From CAYTNY01 sp964439215 (GTDB lineage Bacteria > Oederibacteriota > PGYV01 > CAYTNY01): 13,612 nt of DNA. The number at the start of each line of letters is the position of its first letter. Positions within the stretch are counted from its first letter, which is position 1. This document shows, piece by piece, positions 7,709-13,612 of this stretch. Below the pieces are notes generated by a model that was not told where the DNA came from, did not search any database, and saw nothing but the letters and a program-made list of their open reading frames with translations. The stretch lies in NCBI GenBank assembly GCA_964439215.1, contig CAYTNY010000059.1, positions 1 to 13,612 on the forward strand, written 5' to 3'. Both the position numbers and the translations under genes were made by a program.

Positions 7709-8329
7709 ATGACGGCTTTGTTAATAACCGCTGCGGCGGCTTATCTGGCAGGATCAATACCCACGGGTTATCTTATAATTAAAGGCCTTAAAGGAGTTGA
7801 TATACGCACCATAGGAAGCGGAAATATCGGGGCGACAAACGTAAAACGCGCGGCCGGAACAAAATGGTTCTTTGTTGTCCTGCTTCTGGATGCGCTGAAA
7901 GGATTTATCCCTGTTTTTGCGGCTGCAACCGTATGGGGGGATGTTTATCCTTATATAGGAGCTGCGGCCGGGTTGTTCGCCATACTGGGGCATACTTTTA
8001 CCGTATTCCTGAATTTTAAAGGAGGCAAAGGGGTCGCGACCGGTCTGGGAGTATTTCTCGCTCTTGCGCCTTTGTCCGTTATTACTGCTCTTTTGGTTTT
8101 TGTTACGCTGTTTTGGATATTTAAATACATCTCACTGGGATCCATGGCGGCGGCAGTGATGCTTCCTTTTTTTGTGTTTATCTACGGCGAGAGCGGTTAT
8201 TCCGATGTTATACTGCTGTTTTCCGCGGCAATCGCGGTTTTTGTTGTGATAAAGCACAAAGATAATATTATAAGGCTTATGAAAGGCACGGAAAATAAAA
8301 TGGAATTCCGGAAAGGAGACAGAAATTGA
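7709..8329 (+). CDS. plsY: Acyl-phosphate:glycerol-3-phosphate acyltransferase PlsY
   Basis: Membrane enzyme of 206 residues that transfers a fatty acyl group from acyl-phosphate to the 1-position of glycerol 3-phosphate, the first committed step of phospholipid synthesis. Family motifs include GSGNIGATNV at 36-45 and GHTFTVFLNFKGGKGVATGLGV in the middle of the protein. Several hydrophobic segments (about 1-24, 53-75, 80-100, 115-140, 142-160 and 168-185) fit the multi-pass topology. The ATG at 7709 is preceded by GAAAGGAGAT (7691-7700). It is 16 bp after der and overlaps gpsA by 4 bp. The next gene makes its substrate, glycerol 3-phosphate, so the pair is functionally coherent. Confidence 0.97.
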   Translation: MTALLITAAAAYLAGSIPTGYLIIKGLKGVDIRTIGSGNIGATNVKRAAGTKWFFVVLLLDALKGFIPVFAAATVWGDVYPYIGAAAGLFAILGHTFTVFLNFKGGKGVATGLGVFLALAPLSVITALLVFVTLFWIFKYISLGSMAAAVMLPFFVFIYGESGYSDVILLFSAAIAVFVVIKHKDNIIRLMKGTENKMEFRKGDRN

Positions 8330-9324
8330 GAATATCGGTTTTAGGCGCAGGAGGATGGGGAACCGCTCTTTCTCTTGTACTGGCGCAGAGAAATCATGAA
8401 ACAGTATTATGGGAATTTTTTCCGGAATATGCAGAGGTTCTGAGCAAAAAGAGAGAGAATATTAAGTTTTTAAAAGGAATAAAACTGCCGGCAAAAATCA
8501 GAATAACTTCGGACCTTAAATATGCCGTTGAAAATTCCGAAATGATCGTTATAGCAGTGCCTTCGCATGTTATAAGGGGCCTGCTGAAAAAAATAAAAAA
8601 ACTGGATTACACGGGGCGGATATTTATAAGTGTTTCAAAAGGTATTGAACAAAAAACGCTTCTGACCATAAGCGGAATAATAAAAGAAGTTCTCGGCAAT
8701 GTAAAGACCGCGGTTTTGTCGGGGCCGTCCCACGCGGAAGAAGTGGCGAAAAAAGTTCCCACAAGCGTGGTTTCGGCATCAAGGAACAAAGGCATTGCGC
8801 TGAAAGTTCAGGACGCGTTTTTTACGAACAGCTTCAGGGTTTACGCAAATAATGACGTAAAAGGAGTTGAGCTCGGAGGCAGCCTGAAGAATGTAACGGC
8901 GATCGCGGCGGGTGTTCTTGACGGAATGAAAGCCGGAGACAATGTAAAGGCTGCTTTGATAACAAGAGGGCTCGCGGAAATAATACGCCTGGGATGCGCA
9001 ATGGGCGCAAAAGAGTCAACTTTTTACGGACTTTCGGGGATAGGCGATCTTATTGTTACATGCGGCAGCCTGCATTCAAGGAACAGAATGGTAGGGGAAC
9101 AGCTTGGAAAAGGGATGAAAATAGATGAAATTACTGGTAAAATGGAAATGGTGGCGGAAGGTGTGAAGACAACAAAGGCAGTATATGAATTAAGCAGAAA
9201 ATATAATGTTGATATGCCGATTTCAAAAGAAGTTTATAAGGTTATTTACAAAAAGAAACCTCCTTTTGATTCAATGAGGGACCTTATGACAAGGTCGCCC
9301 AAATGGGAAAGGGATCTATATTAG
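8326..9324 (+). CDS. gpsA: Glycerol-3-phosphate dehydrogenase [NAD(P)+]
   Basis: GpsA, 332 residues, reduces dihydroxyacetone phosphate to sn-glycerol 3-phosphate in the cytoplasm and so supplies PlsY. The Rossmann motif GAGGWG is at 7-12, the SVSKGIE segment with a conserved lysine lies near residue 105, and the catalytic lysine is Lys188 in GGSLKNV, followed by the helix AGDNVKAALITRGLAEI. The start is TTG at 8326, overlapping the plsY stop by 4 bp, with GAAAGGAGAC (8311-8320) placed correctly; no ATG occurs before the Rossmann motif. Length is normal. Coupled translation with plsY is likely. Confidence 0.97.
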   Translation: MRISVLGAGGWGTALSLVLAQRNHETVLWEFFPEYAEVLSKKRENIKFLKGIKLPAKIRITSDLKYAVENSEMIVIAVPSHVIRGLLKKIKKLDYTGRIFISVSKGIEQKTLLTISGIIKEVLGNVKTAVLSGPSHAEEVAKKVPTSVVSASRNKGIALKVQDAFFTNSFRVYANNDVKGVELGGSLKNVTAIAAGVLDGMKAGDNVKAALITRGLAEIIRLGCAMGAKESTFYGLSGIGDLIVTCGSLHSRNRMVGEQLGKGMKIDEITGKMEMVAEGVKTTKAVYELSRKYNVDMPISKEVYKVIYKKKPPFDSMRDLMTRSPKWERDLY

Positions 9325-9338
9325 ACAAGGCGGTAAAA

Positions 9339-9695
9339 ATGGATATTAAAGAGAAAAAATATTACCCTATAAGAGAAGTGGCGCAGATAACGGATGTAAG
9401 GGAATCTGTTATACGGTTCTGGGAGCAGAATTTTGAAGAGCTGAAACCTATAAAGACCCGTGTCGGGCAGAGGAAGTACACAAAAAAAGATATTGATATA
9501 ATTCTTATAATAAAAGAACTTCTCTATGAGCAGGAGTTTAAAATAAGCGGAGCCCAGAAAAAACTGAAGGAAGTGATTGCGAAACAGGAAGGAGAACAGC
9601 TTCAGCTTTTTGCTGTTGATGAAAAAATGAACGGCGACCGCATAAAAAATATAAAGAAAGAGCTTGAAGAATGTCTGAGGGTTCTGGAAGGCTGA
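9339..9695 (+). CDS. Small MerR-like DNA-binding regulator
   Basis: A 118-residue protein with an N-terminal MerR-type winged helix-turn-helix (about 6-75). Diagnostic features are YPIREVAQITDVRESVIRFWEQ, the wing GQRKYTKKDID and a helix with LLYEQEFKISGAQKKL. It is followed by a short charged helix likely to form a dimerising coiled coil; there is no effector-binding domain or metal-binding cysteine. The start chosen is ATG 9339, with AAGGCGG (9327-9333) 5 nt upstream. ATG at 9303 would overlap gpsA by 22 bp and adds only 12 residues with no better ribosome binding site. It closes the der-plsY-gpsA operon. Similar small MerR-like proteins sit next to housekeeping genes and tRNAs in many bacteria; the target is unknown. 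Confidence 0.88.
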   Translation: MDIKEKKYYPIREVAQITDVRESVIRFWEQNFEELKPIKTRVGQRKYTKKDIDIILIIKELLYEQEFKISGAQKKLKEVIAKQEGEQLQLFAVDEKMNGDRIKNIKKELEECLRVLEG

Positions 9696-9800
9696 TAATA
9701 CAGCATATAAAGATAATATGCGGCATATGATAAAAGTCTGCCGGGCTGATATGGTATTTTAGAAAATTCCGGGAATCAAAAACTCATTCGGTATGCTGCG

Positions 9801-9825
9801 GCCGCCTCAGGCATGATCCGGCGGC
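9801..9825 (+). terminator. GC-rich hairpin, possible terminator of the der operon
   Basis: GCCGCC (9801-9806) can pair with GGCGGC (9820-9825) around a 13-nt loop, followed by the AT-rich TATATTATT without a proper T-run. It lies between merR and the tRNA promoter, where the operon has to end. The missing U-tract makes this weak. A second AT-rich dyad GCATAT/ATATGC (9703-9708 / 9716-9721) lies just after the merR stop. Confidence 0.3.
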
Positions 9826-9863
9826 TATATTATTCTCCCGCCCATGTTCCCTGATATTTCCTG

Positions 9864-9892
9864 TTGAAAGCCTCTTTTTTTAGTGGTATTAT
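9864..9892 (+). promoter_or_regulatory. Sigma-70-type promoter for the tRNA-Pro genes
   Basis: TTGAAA (9864-9869), a 17-bp spacer and TATTAT (9887-9892) match the consensus at nine of twelve positions or better. The predicted start near 9899 is about 13 nt before the first tRNA, which is the short leader usual for tRNA transcripts. Confidence 0.7.
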
Positions 9893-9911
9893 ATGATTTG
9901 TTTAAAAATGT

Positions 9912-9988
9912 CGGGGCGTGGCGCAGTGGACTAGCGCACTCGCTTGGGGTGCGAGAGGTCGCCTGTTCAAATCAGGTCGCCCCGACCA
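9912..9988 (+). tRNA. tRNA-Pro (anticodon GGG)
   Basis: A 77-nt cloverleaf is seen directly. The acceptor arms CGGGGCG and CGCCCCG pair over 7 bp with encoded ACCA, the D-stem is GCGC/GCGC, and the anticodon stem CTCGC/GCGAG encloses loop TTGGGGT, giving anticodon GGG. The variable region has 5 nt, and the T-arm is GCCTG-TTCAAAT-CAGGT. The C1-G72 first pair is typical of bacterial proline tRNA. It would read CCC and CCU codons. It has its own promoter and a short terminator behind it. Confidence 0.95.
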
Positions 9989-9995
9989 TATAAAC

Positions 9996-10015
9996 TTCTC
10001 CTGCGGGGAGTTTTT
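9996..10015 (+). terminator. Short intrinsic terminator behind tRNA-Pro(GGG)
   Basis: TTCTCC (9996-10001) pairs with GGGGAG (10005-10010), with two G-T wobbles and a 3-nt loop, followed directly by TTTTT (10011-10015). The stem is short, so some readthrough into the second tRNA is likely. That would be needed, because I see no good separate promoter for it. Confidence 0.5.
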
Positions 10016-10050
10016 ATGGTTGAAGGTGTTGTTTAAACAATTAAGAATGT

Positions 10051-10126
10051 CGGGGCGTAGCGCAGGGGCTAGCGCGCCTGCTTCGGGAGCAGGAGGCCGG
10101 AGGTTCAAATCCTCTCGCCCCGACCA
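10051..10126 (+). tRNA. tRNA-Pro (anticodon CGG)
   Basis: A 76-nt cloverleaf with the same acceptor arms as the first proline tRNA (CGGGGCG/CGCCCCG plus ACCA). The D-stem is GCGC/GCGC, the anticodon stem CCTGC/GCAGG with loop TTCGGGA gives anticodon CGG, and the T-arm is GGAGG-TTCAAAT-CCTCT. It would read CCG codons. The sequence just before it (TTGTTTAAA then AATGT) resembles that before the first tRNA, suggesting the pair arose by local duplication. Its last 11 nt are copied at the two later junctions of the downstream 143-bp repeat. Confidence 0.95.
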
Positions 10127-10420
10127 GACACTTGCTGTTAGAAAGTGATATAGACGGATAAAGGGCCAAATCCTCACTCCGGATGCCCTGTAAGGGCCCC
10201 GGAGGAAACGAGAGGAATGTTCTATTATATTTTTCACCTTTGGTGAAAGGAGCGTTAGCGCCCCGACCAGACACTTGCTGTTAGAAAGTGATATAGACGG
10301 ATAAAGGGCCAAATCCTCACTCCGGATGCCCTGTAAGGGCCCCGGAGGAAACGAGAGGAATGTTCTATTATATTTTTCACCTTTGGTGAAAGGAGCGTTA
10401 GCGCCCCGACCAGACACTTG
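10116..10420 (+). repeat. tRNA-linked tandem repeat, period 143 bp, two full units plus a 19-bp remnant
   Basis: Starting inside the 3' end of tRNA-Pro(CGG), the sequence repeats exactly with a period of 143 bp. Unit 1 is 10116-10258, unit 2 is 10259-10401, and a final partial copy of 19 bp (CGCCCCGACCAGACACTTG) is 10402-10420. By eye the two full units are identical. The first 11 bases of each copy are the 3' acceptor strand and CCA of the tRNA. Each unit also carries a hairpin CTCCGG..GCCCT-GTA-AGGGC..CCGGAG (10177-10204 in unit 1) and a 17-bp perfect palindrome TTTCACC-TTT-GGTGAAA (10232-10248). The layout recalls the tyrT repeats of E. coli that yield rtT RNA. No integrase or protein gene is present inside it. 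Confidence 0.95.
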
Positions 10421-10441
10421 AGATTAAAAAATGGTGAGCAA

Positions 10442-11155
10442 ATGAGAAAAAAAGCAATATTAATTATAGGTTTTATATTTATTTTTACATCAGTTAAGGC
10501 ACAGACAGTTGAACCTGAGCATTTTCTGAAACTGCCGGGTGTAAACGGAGTATCGGGACTTATAAACAATCCCGGAGCTTATACTGCCGGACATAAAAAC
10601 CTGACACTGGGAATACATAATTTTATGTTTAAGGCAAATTACGGGATATTTGACATTCTTGAGGCGGGTGTTTTCTTTAATTTCGGACAGTCTTCGGATC
10701 TGGTGGAAATATTAAAGGGCGGCGCTATCAATATAAAGGCAAATATACTGAAAGAGAAGGAATATTATCCCGCTGTTTCATCCGGGGTCCAGAAGATACC
10801 TTTTAATATGGGCGAAAGCCATAACTGGGATGATTTCAGGCTCTATGCGGCTGCTTCAAAAAGTTTTTCAAATATAAGCCTGACGCTGGGAATAAAAAAC
10901 AAACTGATTGAAGGTTCATCAATGGAAATTTCCAACTGGGAAATATTCGCGGATATAGCGGGTGTTGTGGATGATACAATTATGCTGATAGCCGAATATG
11001 ACGGAGAGTTTCTGAATGCAGGGGCGAAAATAAGTTTAAACTATAATATTGCAATAGATGTATTTTTGATAGAACTTAATAATACCGAAGATACATCCGG
11101 GATAGGAACTTTTATAGAAAAACACTTCAGGTTCGGTATAACATATCTTCAATGA
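10442..11155 (+). CDS. Small exported beta-barrel-like protein, YjbH-like N-terminal pattern
   Basis: A 237-residue protein with a clear signal peptide (MRKKAILIIGFIFIFTSVKA, cleavage before QTVEP). The mature protein begins LPGVNGVSGLINNPGAYTAG and continues with YGIFDILEAGVFFNFG and a lysine-containing strand. This pattern resembles the barrel repeats of YjbH-type exopolysaccharide-associated outer-membrane proteins, though that link is by eye only. Amphipathic strands with aromatic ends run to the C-terminus (FRFGITYLQ). ATG 10442 is chosen because it gives a proper signal peptide; an upstream in-frame TTG at 10418 lies inside the last copy of the 19-bp repeat. The ribosome binding site (GGTGAG) is weak. 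The stop overlaps an ATG in the acylphosphatase frame (ATGA). Location is likely the outer membrane; function unknown. Confidence 0.77.
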   Translation: MRKKAILIIGFIFIFTSVKAQTVEPEHFLKLPGVNGVSGLINNPGAYTAGHKNLTLGIHNFMFKANYGIFDILEAGVFFNFGQSSDLVEILKGGAINIKANILKEKEYYPAVSSGVQKIPFNMGESHNWDDFRLYAAASKSFSNISLTLGIKNKLIEGSSMEISNWEIFADIAGVVDDTIMLIAEYDGEFLNAGAKISLNYNIAIDVFLIELNNTEDTSGIGTFIEKHFRFGITYLQ

Positions 11156-11172
11156 TAAGGGGTGAACTGCTT

Positions 11173-11454
11173 TTGAAAGAAAAAAAAGCGCAGCATATAA
11201 TTGTAAAAGGCATGGTTCAGGGAGTCGGTTACAGGCTTTACTGCAGCAAGGCTGCGGCGGAAAACGGCTTATCCGGCTCTGTAAAGAATCTTGAAAACGG
11301 AGATGTGGAAATATTTGTTCAGGGAGACAGGGCGAAAATAAACAACTTTATATCCGAAATAACAAGAAAAGACAGGTCCTTCAATGTTGTGGATATTGCT
11401 ATAGAAGACGCATCGTATGACAGCGGAAAAAAGGATTTCAGAATACTGTACTGA
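11173..11454 (+). CDS. Acylphosphatase
   Basis: Small cytoplasmic enzyme that hydrolyses acyl phosphates such as acetyl phosphate or carbamoyl phosphate. It shows the signature GMVQGVGYR with the phosphate-binding Arg21 and GSVKNLENGDVEIFVQG with the catalytic Asn39 (numbered from the TTG start). Length, 93 residues, is typical. Two starts compete: TTG 11173, with AAGGGGTG (11157-11164) at good spacing, and ATG 11152, which overlaps the upstream stop as ATGA but has no ribosome binding site and would add seven residues. I prefer the TTG, as this genome uses TTG elsewhere, but the ATG cannot be excluded. The gene is coupled to the exported protein before it. Confidence 0.92.
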   Translation: MKEKKAQHIIVKGMVQGVGYRLYCSKAAAENGLSGSVKNLENGDVEIFVQGDRAKINNFISEITRKDRSFNVVDIAIEDASYDSGKKDFRILY

Positions 11455-11496
11455 ATAAAAAGTTTTATATAATCAAAAGAAAAACAGAGGGGTCAA

Positions 11497-12555
11497 ATGG
11501 CGGCAAAAAAGAAAAAAGCAGTAAAAACAAAGAAAAAAAGCGGGGGAAAAGTTTCCGGCGGCCGAAAACCCGGGAAAAAAGCGTCAAAAAAGAAGATTAA
11601 AAAACAGGCGAAAAAACAGGCAAAAAAAACATTTATGCCTGAAGAAGAAAAAAGCGGAAAGCAGAAAGTTATAATAAAAGATCTTGACGAGGGTAAACTG
11701 AACAAAAATGTCAGAGAAGGGGCAAGAGCCGGAAAGAATTCTCTAATGCTTTATTTTGATGAAATAAGAAAAGAGAAAGTTCTCGGCGAAAAGGAGGAAA
11801 AAGAGCTTATATTAAAAGCGCAGAGCGGGGACAGGGCAGCGCGCGAGAAAATGATAAAAGCAAATCTGAAACTGGTGGTAAAGATAGCGAAAAAATATGA
11901 ATATTTTGGAGTGCCTCTCGTGGACCTGATAGAGGAAGGTAATATAGGGCTTTTAAAAGCCGTTGAAAAATTTGAAGTTCCCAGAGGGTTCAGATTTTCC
12001 ACTTATGCCACCTGGTGGATAAAACAGTCCGTAAACAGGGCGATAGCCAATCAAAAAAACACAATAAGAATTCCCGTTCACATACTGGATATATACCATA
12101 AATATCTGAAAATCCTGGAAAAAAACGCTCTGGACGGAAAAGGGACCCCGCCTGATAAATATAAAATAGCAAAGAAACTGAAAATAGAACCGTCAAAGCT
12201 TAATGAAATCCTGAATATAATTAAGACGCCTCAGTCGCTTGATCTTGAATATGAAAGTGAAAATTCCGAAACAGGCAGAACATTAAAGGACACGGTGGAA
12301 GATATAAATATGATCAAACCGGATGAGGAGTTTTTTGAACAGGATAAAAAAGATAAAATGATGGAACTGGTCTCGCAGCTGAAGCCCAATGAACAGAAAG
12401 TTATTATATACCGGTTCGGACTGGAAAACAATAATGTCATGACGCTGGAGGAAATAGGAAAGAAACTGAAACTTACCCGGGAACGCATTCGGCAGATAGA
12501 AATGATAGCGATAAAAAAACTTAAATATCTGATGAAAAACTCCGAAAACACATAA
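11497..12555 (+). CDS. RpoD/SigA-family sigma factor with lysine-rich N-terminal tail
   Basis: Sigma-70-family factor of 352 residues that directs RNA polymerase to promoters. Region 1.2 begins near NSLMLYFDEIRKEKVL (about 82). Region 2 contains NLKLVVKIAKKYEYFGVPLVDLIEEGNIGLLKAVEKFE and the -10-recognition helix FSTYATWWIKQSVNRAIANQ with TIRIPVH. Region 3 follows, and region 4.2 has the -35-reading helix MTLEEIGKKLKLTRERIRQIE near the end. The first 45 or so residues are almost entirely Lys with Ala, Gly and Ser, in place of the acidic region 1.1 of classical RpoD. ATG 11497 is preceded by GAGGGG (11487-11492). A TATAAT at 11468-11473 could be a -10 box, but no good -35 is seen. It may be the primary factor or a group-2 relative; only the full genome would show which. 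Confidence 0.93.
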   Translation: MAAKKKKAVKTKKKSGGKVSGGRKPGKKASKKKIKKQAKKQAKKTFMPEEEKSGKQKVIIKDLDEGKLNKNVREGARAGKNSLMLYFDEIRKEKVLGEKEEKELILKAQSGDRAAREKMIKANLKLVVKIAKKYEYFGVPLVDLIEEGNIGLLKAVEKFEVPRGFRFSTYATWWIKQSVNRAIANQKNTIRIPVHILDIYHKYLKILEKNALDGKGTPPDKYKIAKKLKIEPSKLNEILNIIKTPQSLDLEYESENSETGRTLKDTVEDINMIKPDEEFFEQDKKDKMMELVSQLKPNEQKVIIYRFGLENNNVMTLEEIGKKLKLTRERIRQIEMIAIKKLKYLMKNSENT

Positions 12556-12567
12556 GGAGGATGAAGC

Positions 12568-13086
12568 ATGGAGAATATTATAAGGGCAGCGGTAAAAGAT
12601 GTGCCGGATTTTCCGAAAGAAGGGATTATATTCAAGGATATAACTCCTGTCTTAAAAGATCCGGATATTTTCGGAGGGCTGATTGATTATATGTATGAAA
12701 GATATAAGGATAAAAAAATAGATTCTGTTGTATGTGTGGAATCAAGAGGGTTTATTATAGGATCTCCTCTTGCATATAAGCTCAAAGTGCCGCTTGTTCC
12801 GGTAAGAAAACCCGGAAAACTCCCCCGGGAAACATACAGGGAAGAATACAGGCTTGAATACGGGAACGATGCGCTTGAGATTCACAGGGATTCTCTTGAA
12901 AAAGGCGCCAGGATTGTTCTGATTGATGATCTTCTTGCGACCGGAGGAACCGTAAGCGCGGCTTCAAGGCTTATGCATAAATTTGACGCGGTAATAGAAG
13001 AAATCTTTTTTATTATTGAGCTGGATTTTTTAAAAGGAAGAGAAAAACTGGAAGGACACAGCATACATTCTGTTGTGCATTATTAA
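12568..13086 (+). CDS. apt: Adenine phosphoribosyltransferase
   Basis: Purine-salvage enzyme of 172 residues that makes AMP from adenine and PRPP in the cytoplasm. It shows the N-terminal VPDFPKEGIIFKDITPVLKD segment, VESRGFIIGSPLAYKL, the KPGKLPRETYREEY flexible loop, and the PRPP-binding motif LIDDLLATGGT with the acidic pair at Asp120/Asp121. Length is normal. A strong AAGGAGG (12554-12560) overlapping the sigma factor stop precedes ATG 12568, so it is co-transcribed with the sigma gene. It is convergent with the STAS-like gene, 13 bp away, with no evident terminator between them. Confidence 0.97.
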   Translation: MENIIRAAVKDVPDFPKEGIIFKDITPVLKDPDIFGGLIDYMYERYKDKKIDSVVCVESRGFIIGSPLAYKLKVPLVPVRKPGKLPRETYREEYRLEYGNDALEIHRDSLEKGARIVLIDDLLATGGTVSAASRLMHKFDAVIEEIFFIIELDFLKGREKLEGHSIHSVVHY

Positions 13087-13099
13087 AAATATACGCGGT

Positions 13100-13474
13100 T
13101 TAATCCGGTATATCTGATATTAGCCATTTCTCCGCTTCATTTCTATCGGTAAATTCTTTTACATTCACGCCTTTGTTTCTTGCCGCTGTTTCAAAAAAAC
13201 GGCTGAATTCAGCTGTTTCAATAGGATGAAAAAAGGCTATTTTATCTATTTCGTTTGCTACAAGAGGGCTGATAAACTCCGCAAGATCATAATCCTGAAA
13301 CGTTCCGGGCTGTCCTATAAATCCGTGTGAATCGAGCAGGAGTTTTCTCAGCTTCAGTTTTTTGATTTTTTTTACCACATCCACAGCAAGCTGTTTGTTG
13401 TTTTCAAGAGTCTGTTCACCGTGTGGTTTTGCATACAATATATCATTGTTTTGTTCATAAACAATCTTGTACAT
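13100..13474 (-). CDS. STAS/SpoIIAA-like domain protein of unknown role
   Basis: A 124-residue soluble protein. The layout suggests the SpoIIAA-like branch of the STAS fold: an N-terminal strand pair (YKIVYEQNNDILYAKPHGEQ), a helix (NNKQLAVDVVKKIKKL), a central strand with a small-residue turn (KLLLDSHGFIGQPG), a second helix-strand unit (LAEFISPLVANEIDKIAFFHP), and a C-terminal VKEFTDRNEAEKWL motif. That last motif, ending in a short helix with Trp-Leu, is common in this group. Members have been linked to lipid or partner-protein binding, but the function is usually unknown. It has no kinase or phosphatase partner here. The start is ATG 13474 with only a weak GGGG before it. Confidence 0.72.
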   Translation of the reverse strand: MYKIVYEQNNDILYAKPHGEQTLENNKQLAVDVVKKIKKLKLRKLLLDSHGFIGQPGTFQDYDLAEFISPLVANEIDKIAFFHPIETAEFSRFFETAARNKGVNVKEFTDRNEAEKWLISDIPD

Positions 13475-13504
13475 AACACGCCCCGCATTATTTAAATTTA
13501 ATTT

Positions 13505-13532
13505 ATTATATCATTAAATGTGTATACTGCAA
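13505..13532 (-). promoter_or_regulatory. Possible promoter of the STAS-like gene
   Basis: On the minus strand a perfect TATAAT (complement of 13505-13510) lies about 30 nt upstream of the ATG at 13474. It has a weak -35 TTGCAG (complement of 13527-13532) at 16-bp spacing. The -10 is convincing; the -35 is poor. Confidence 0.4.
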
Positions 13533-13557
13533 TATATAAAAAGGGAAAAAAGGCGAG

Positions 13558-13612
13558 GAGCTTTGAGTTTTGAGCTTTGAGTTTTGAGCTTTGAGTTTTG
13601 AGTTTTGAGCTT
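13558..13612. repeat. Heptanucleotide minisatellite (GAGYTTT)n at the window edge
   Basis: Nearly eight copies of a 7-bp unit, alternating between GAGCTTT and GAGTTTT (order C,T,C,T,C,T,T,C), run to the last base and probably continue beyond the window. On the plus strand all frames meet TGA stops. On the minus strand it is open and would read as a repeated Lys-Leu-Lys-Thr-Gln-Asn-Ser heptapeptide; this is a by-product of the period rather than evidence of a gene. It lies 84 bp upstream of the STAS-like gene's start. Confidence 0.95.

Noticed and set aside
10183..10284. Short plus-strand frame within repeat unit 1 (33 codons, starting MPCKGPGGNERN), repeated in unit 2 at 10326-10421
   Set aside because: There is no ribosome binding site, the ATG sits in a hairpin stem, and unit 2 stops at a different codon. 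It recalls the small protein proposed for the E. coli tyrT repeats but has no coding support here.
9902..10417. Long minus-strand reading frames across the tRNAs and repeat (up to 171 codons), including a GREDLNLRPP-like segment
   Set aside because: They are antisense to two well-formed tRNAs. This peptide pattern is a classic spurious translation of tRNA complements, and the repeated blocks in it only mirror the 143-bp DNA repeat.
10116..10420. CRISPR array
   Set aside because: Only three 19-bp copies with identical 124-bp inserts are present. CRISPR spacers would be short and unique, and no cas genes are nearby.

Overview
The window looks like chromosomal DNA from an uncultivated or poorly sampled, AT-leaning, Gram-negative-type bacterium. 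The evidence for this is: two proteins with signal peptides and beta-barrel-like bodies, strong sigma-70-type promoters (TTGACA/TATAAT with 17-bp spacing), frequent TTG starts, and a standard bacterial housekeeping set (der, plsY, gpsA, apt, an RpoD-family sigma factor, two proline tRNAs). The sequence does not let me name a phylum with confidence. No phage, transposase, integrase, CRISPR array or secondary-metabolite cluster is visible.

Layout. (1) 1-2672: a strong promoter drives a soluble multi-domain sensor histidine kinase (PocR-like, GAF, PAS, HisKA, HATPase) followed 11 bp later by a single-domain response regulator. (2) 2679-3768, minus strand: 5-formyltetrahydrofolate cyclo-ligase followed by an ADP-ribose-pyrophosphatase-type NUDIX hydrolase, overlapping by 41 bp. 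(3) 3868-6292: a consensus-like promoter, two tandem PilZ-domain proteins (probable c-di-GMP receptors, the second with an altered arginine motif) and a 514-residue exported barrel-like protein of unknown function. (4) 6293-9695: a near-perfect promoter and an operon der-plsY-gpsA-merR, covering ribosome assembly, the first step of phospholipid synthesis, its glycerol-3-phosphate supply, and a small MerR-like regulator. (5) 9864-10420: a promoter, tRNA-Pro(GGG), a short terminator, tRNA-Pro(CGG), and a tandem repeat of period 143 bp. Each repeat junction carries the last 11 nt of the tRNA gene plus 8 more bases. (6) 10442-13086: a small exported barrel-like protein, acylphosphatase, a sigma factor with a lysine-rich N-terminal tail, and adenine phosphoribosyltransferase. 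(7) 13100-13612: a minus-strand STAS/SpoIIAA-like protein and an imperfect 7-bp minisatellite running off the window edge.

The two-component pair and the PilZ pair suggest signal-responsive control of surface or motility functions, but no target is encoded here. The most unusual element is the tRNA-linked tandem repeat at 10116-10420. It resembles in architecture the repeats behind E. coli tyrT, which give rise to rtT RNA, but it sits behind a proline tRNA and has a different sequence. The 746-bp stretch between merR and the next protein gene (9696-10441) is filled by the tRNA promoter, the two tRNAs and this repeat, not by protein genes.
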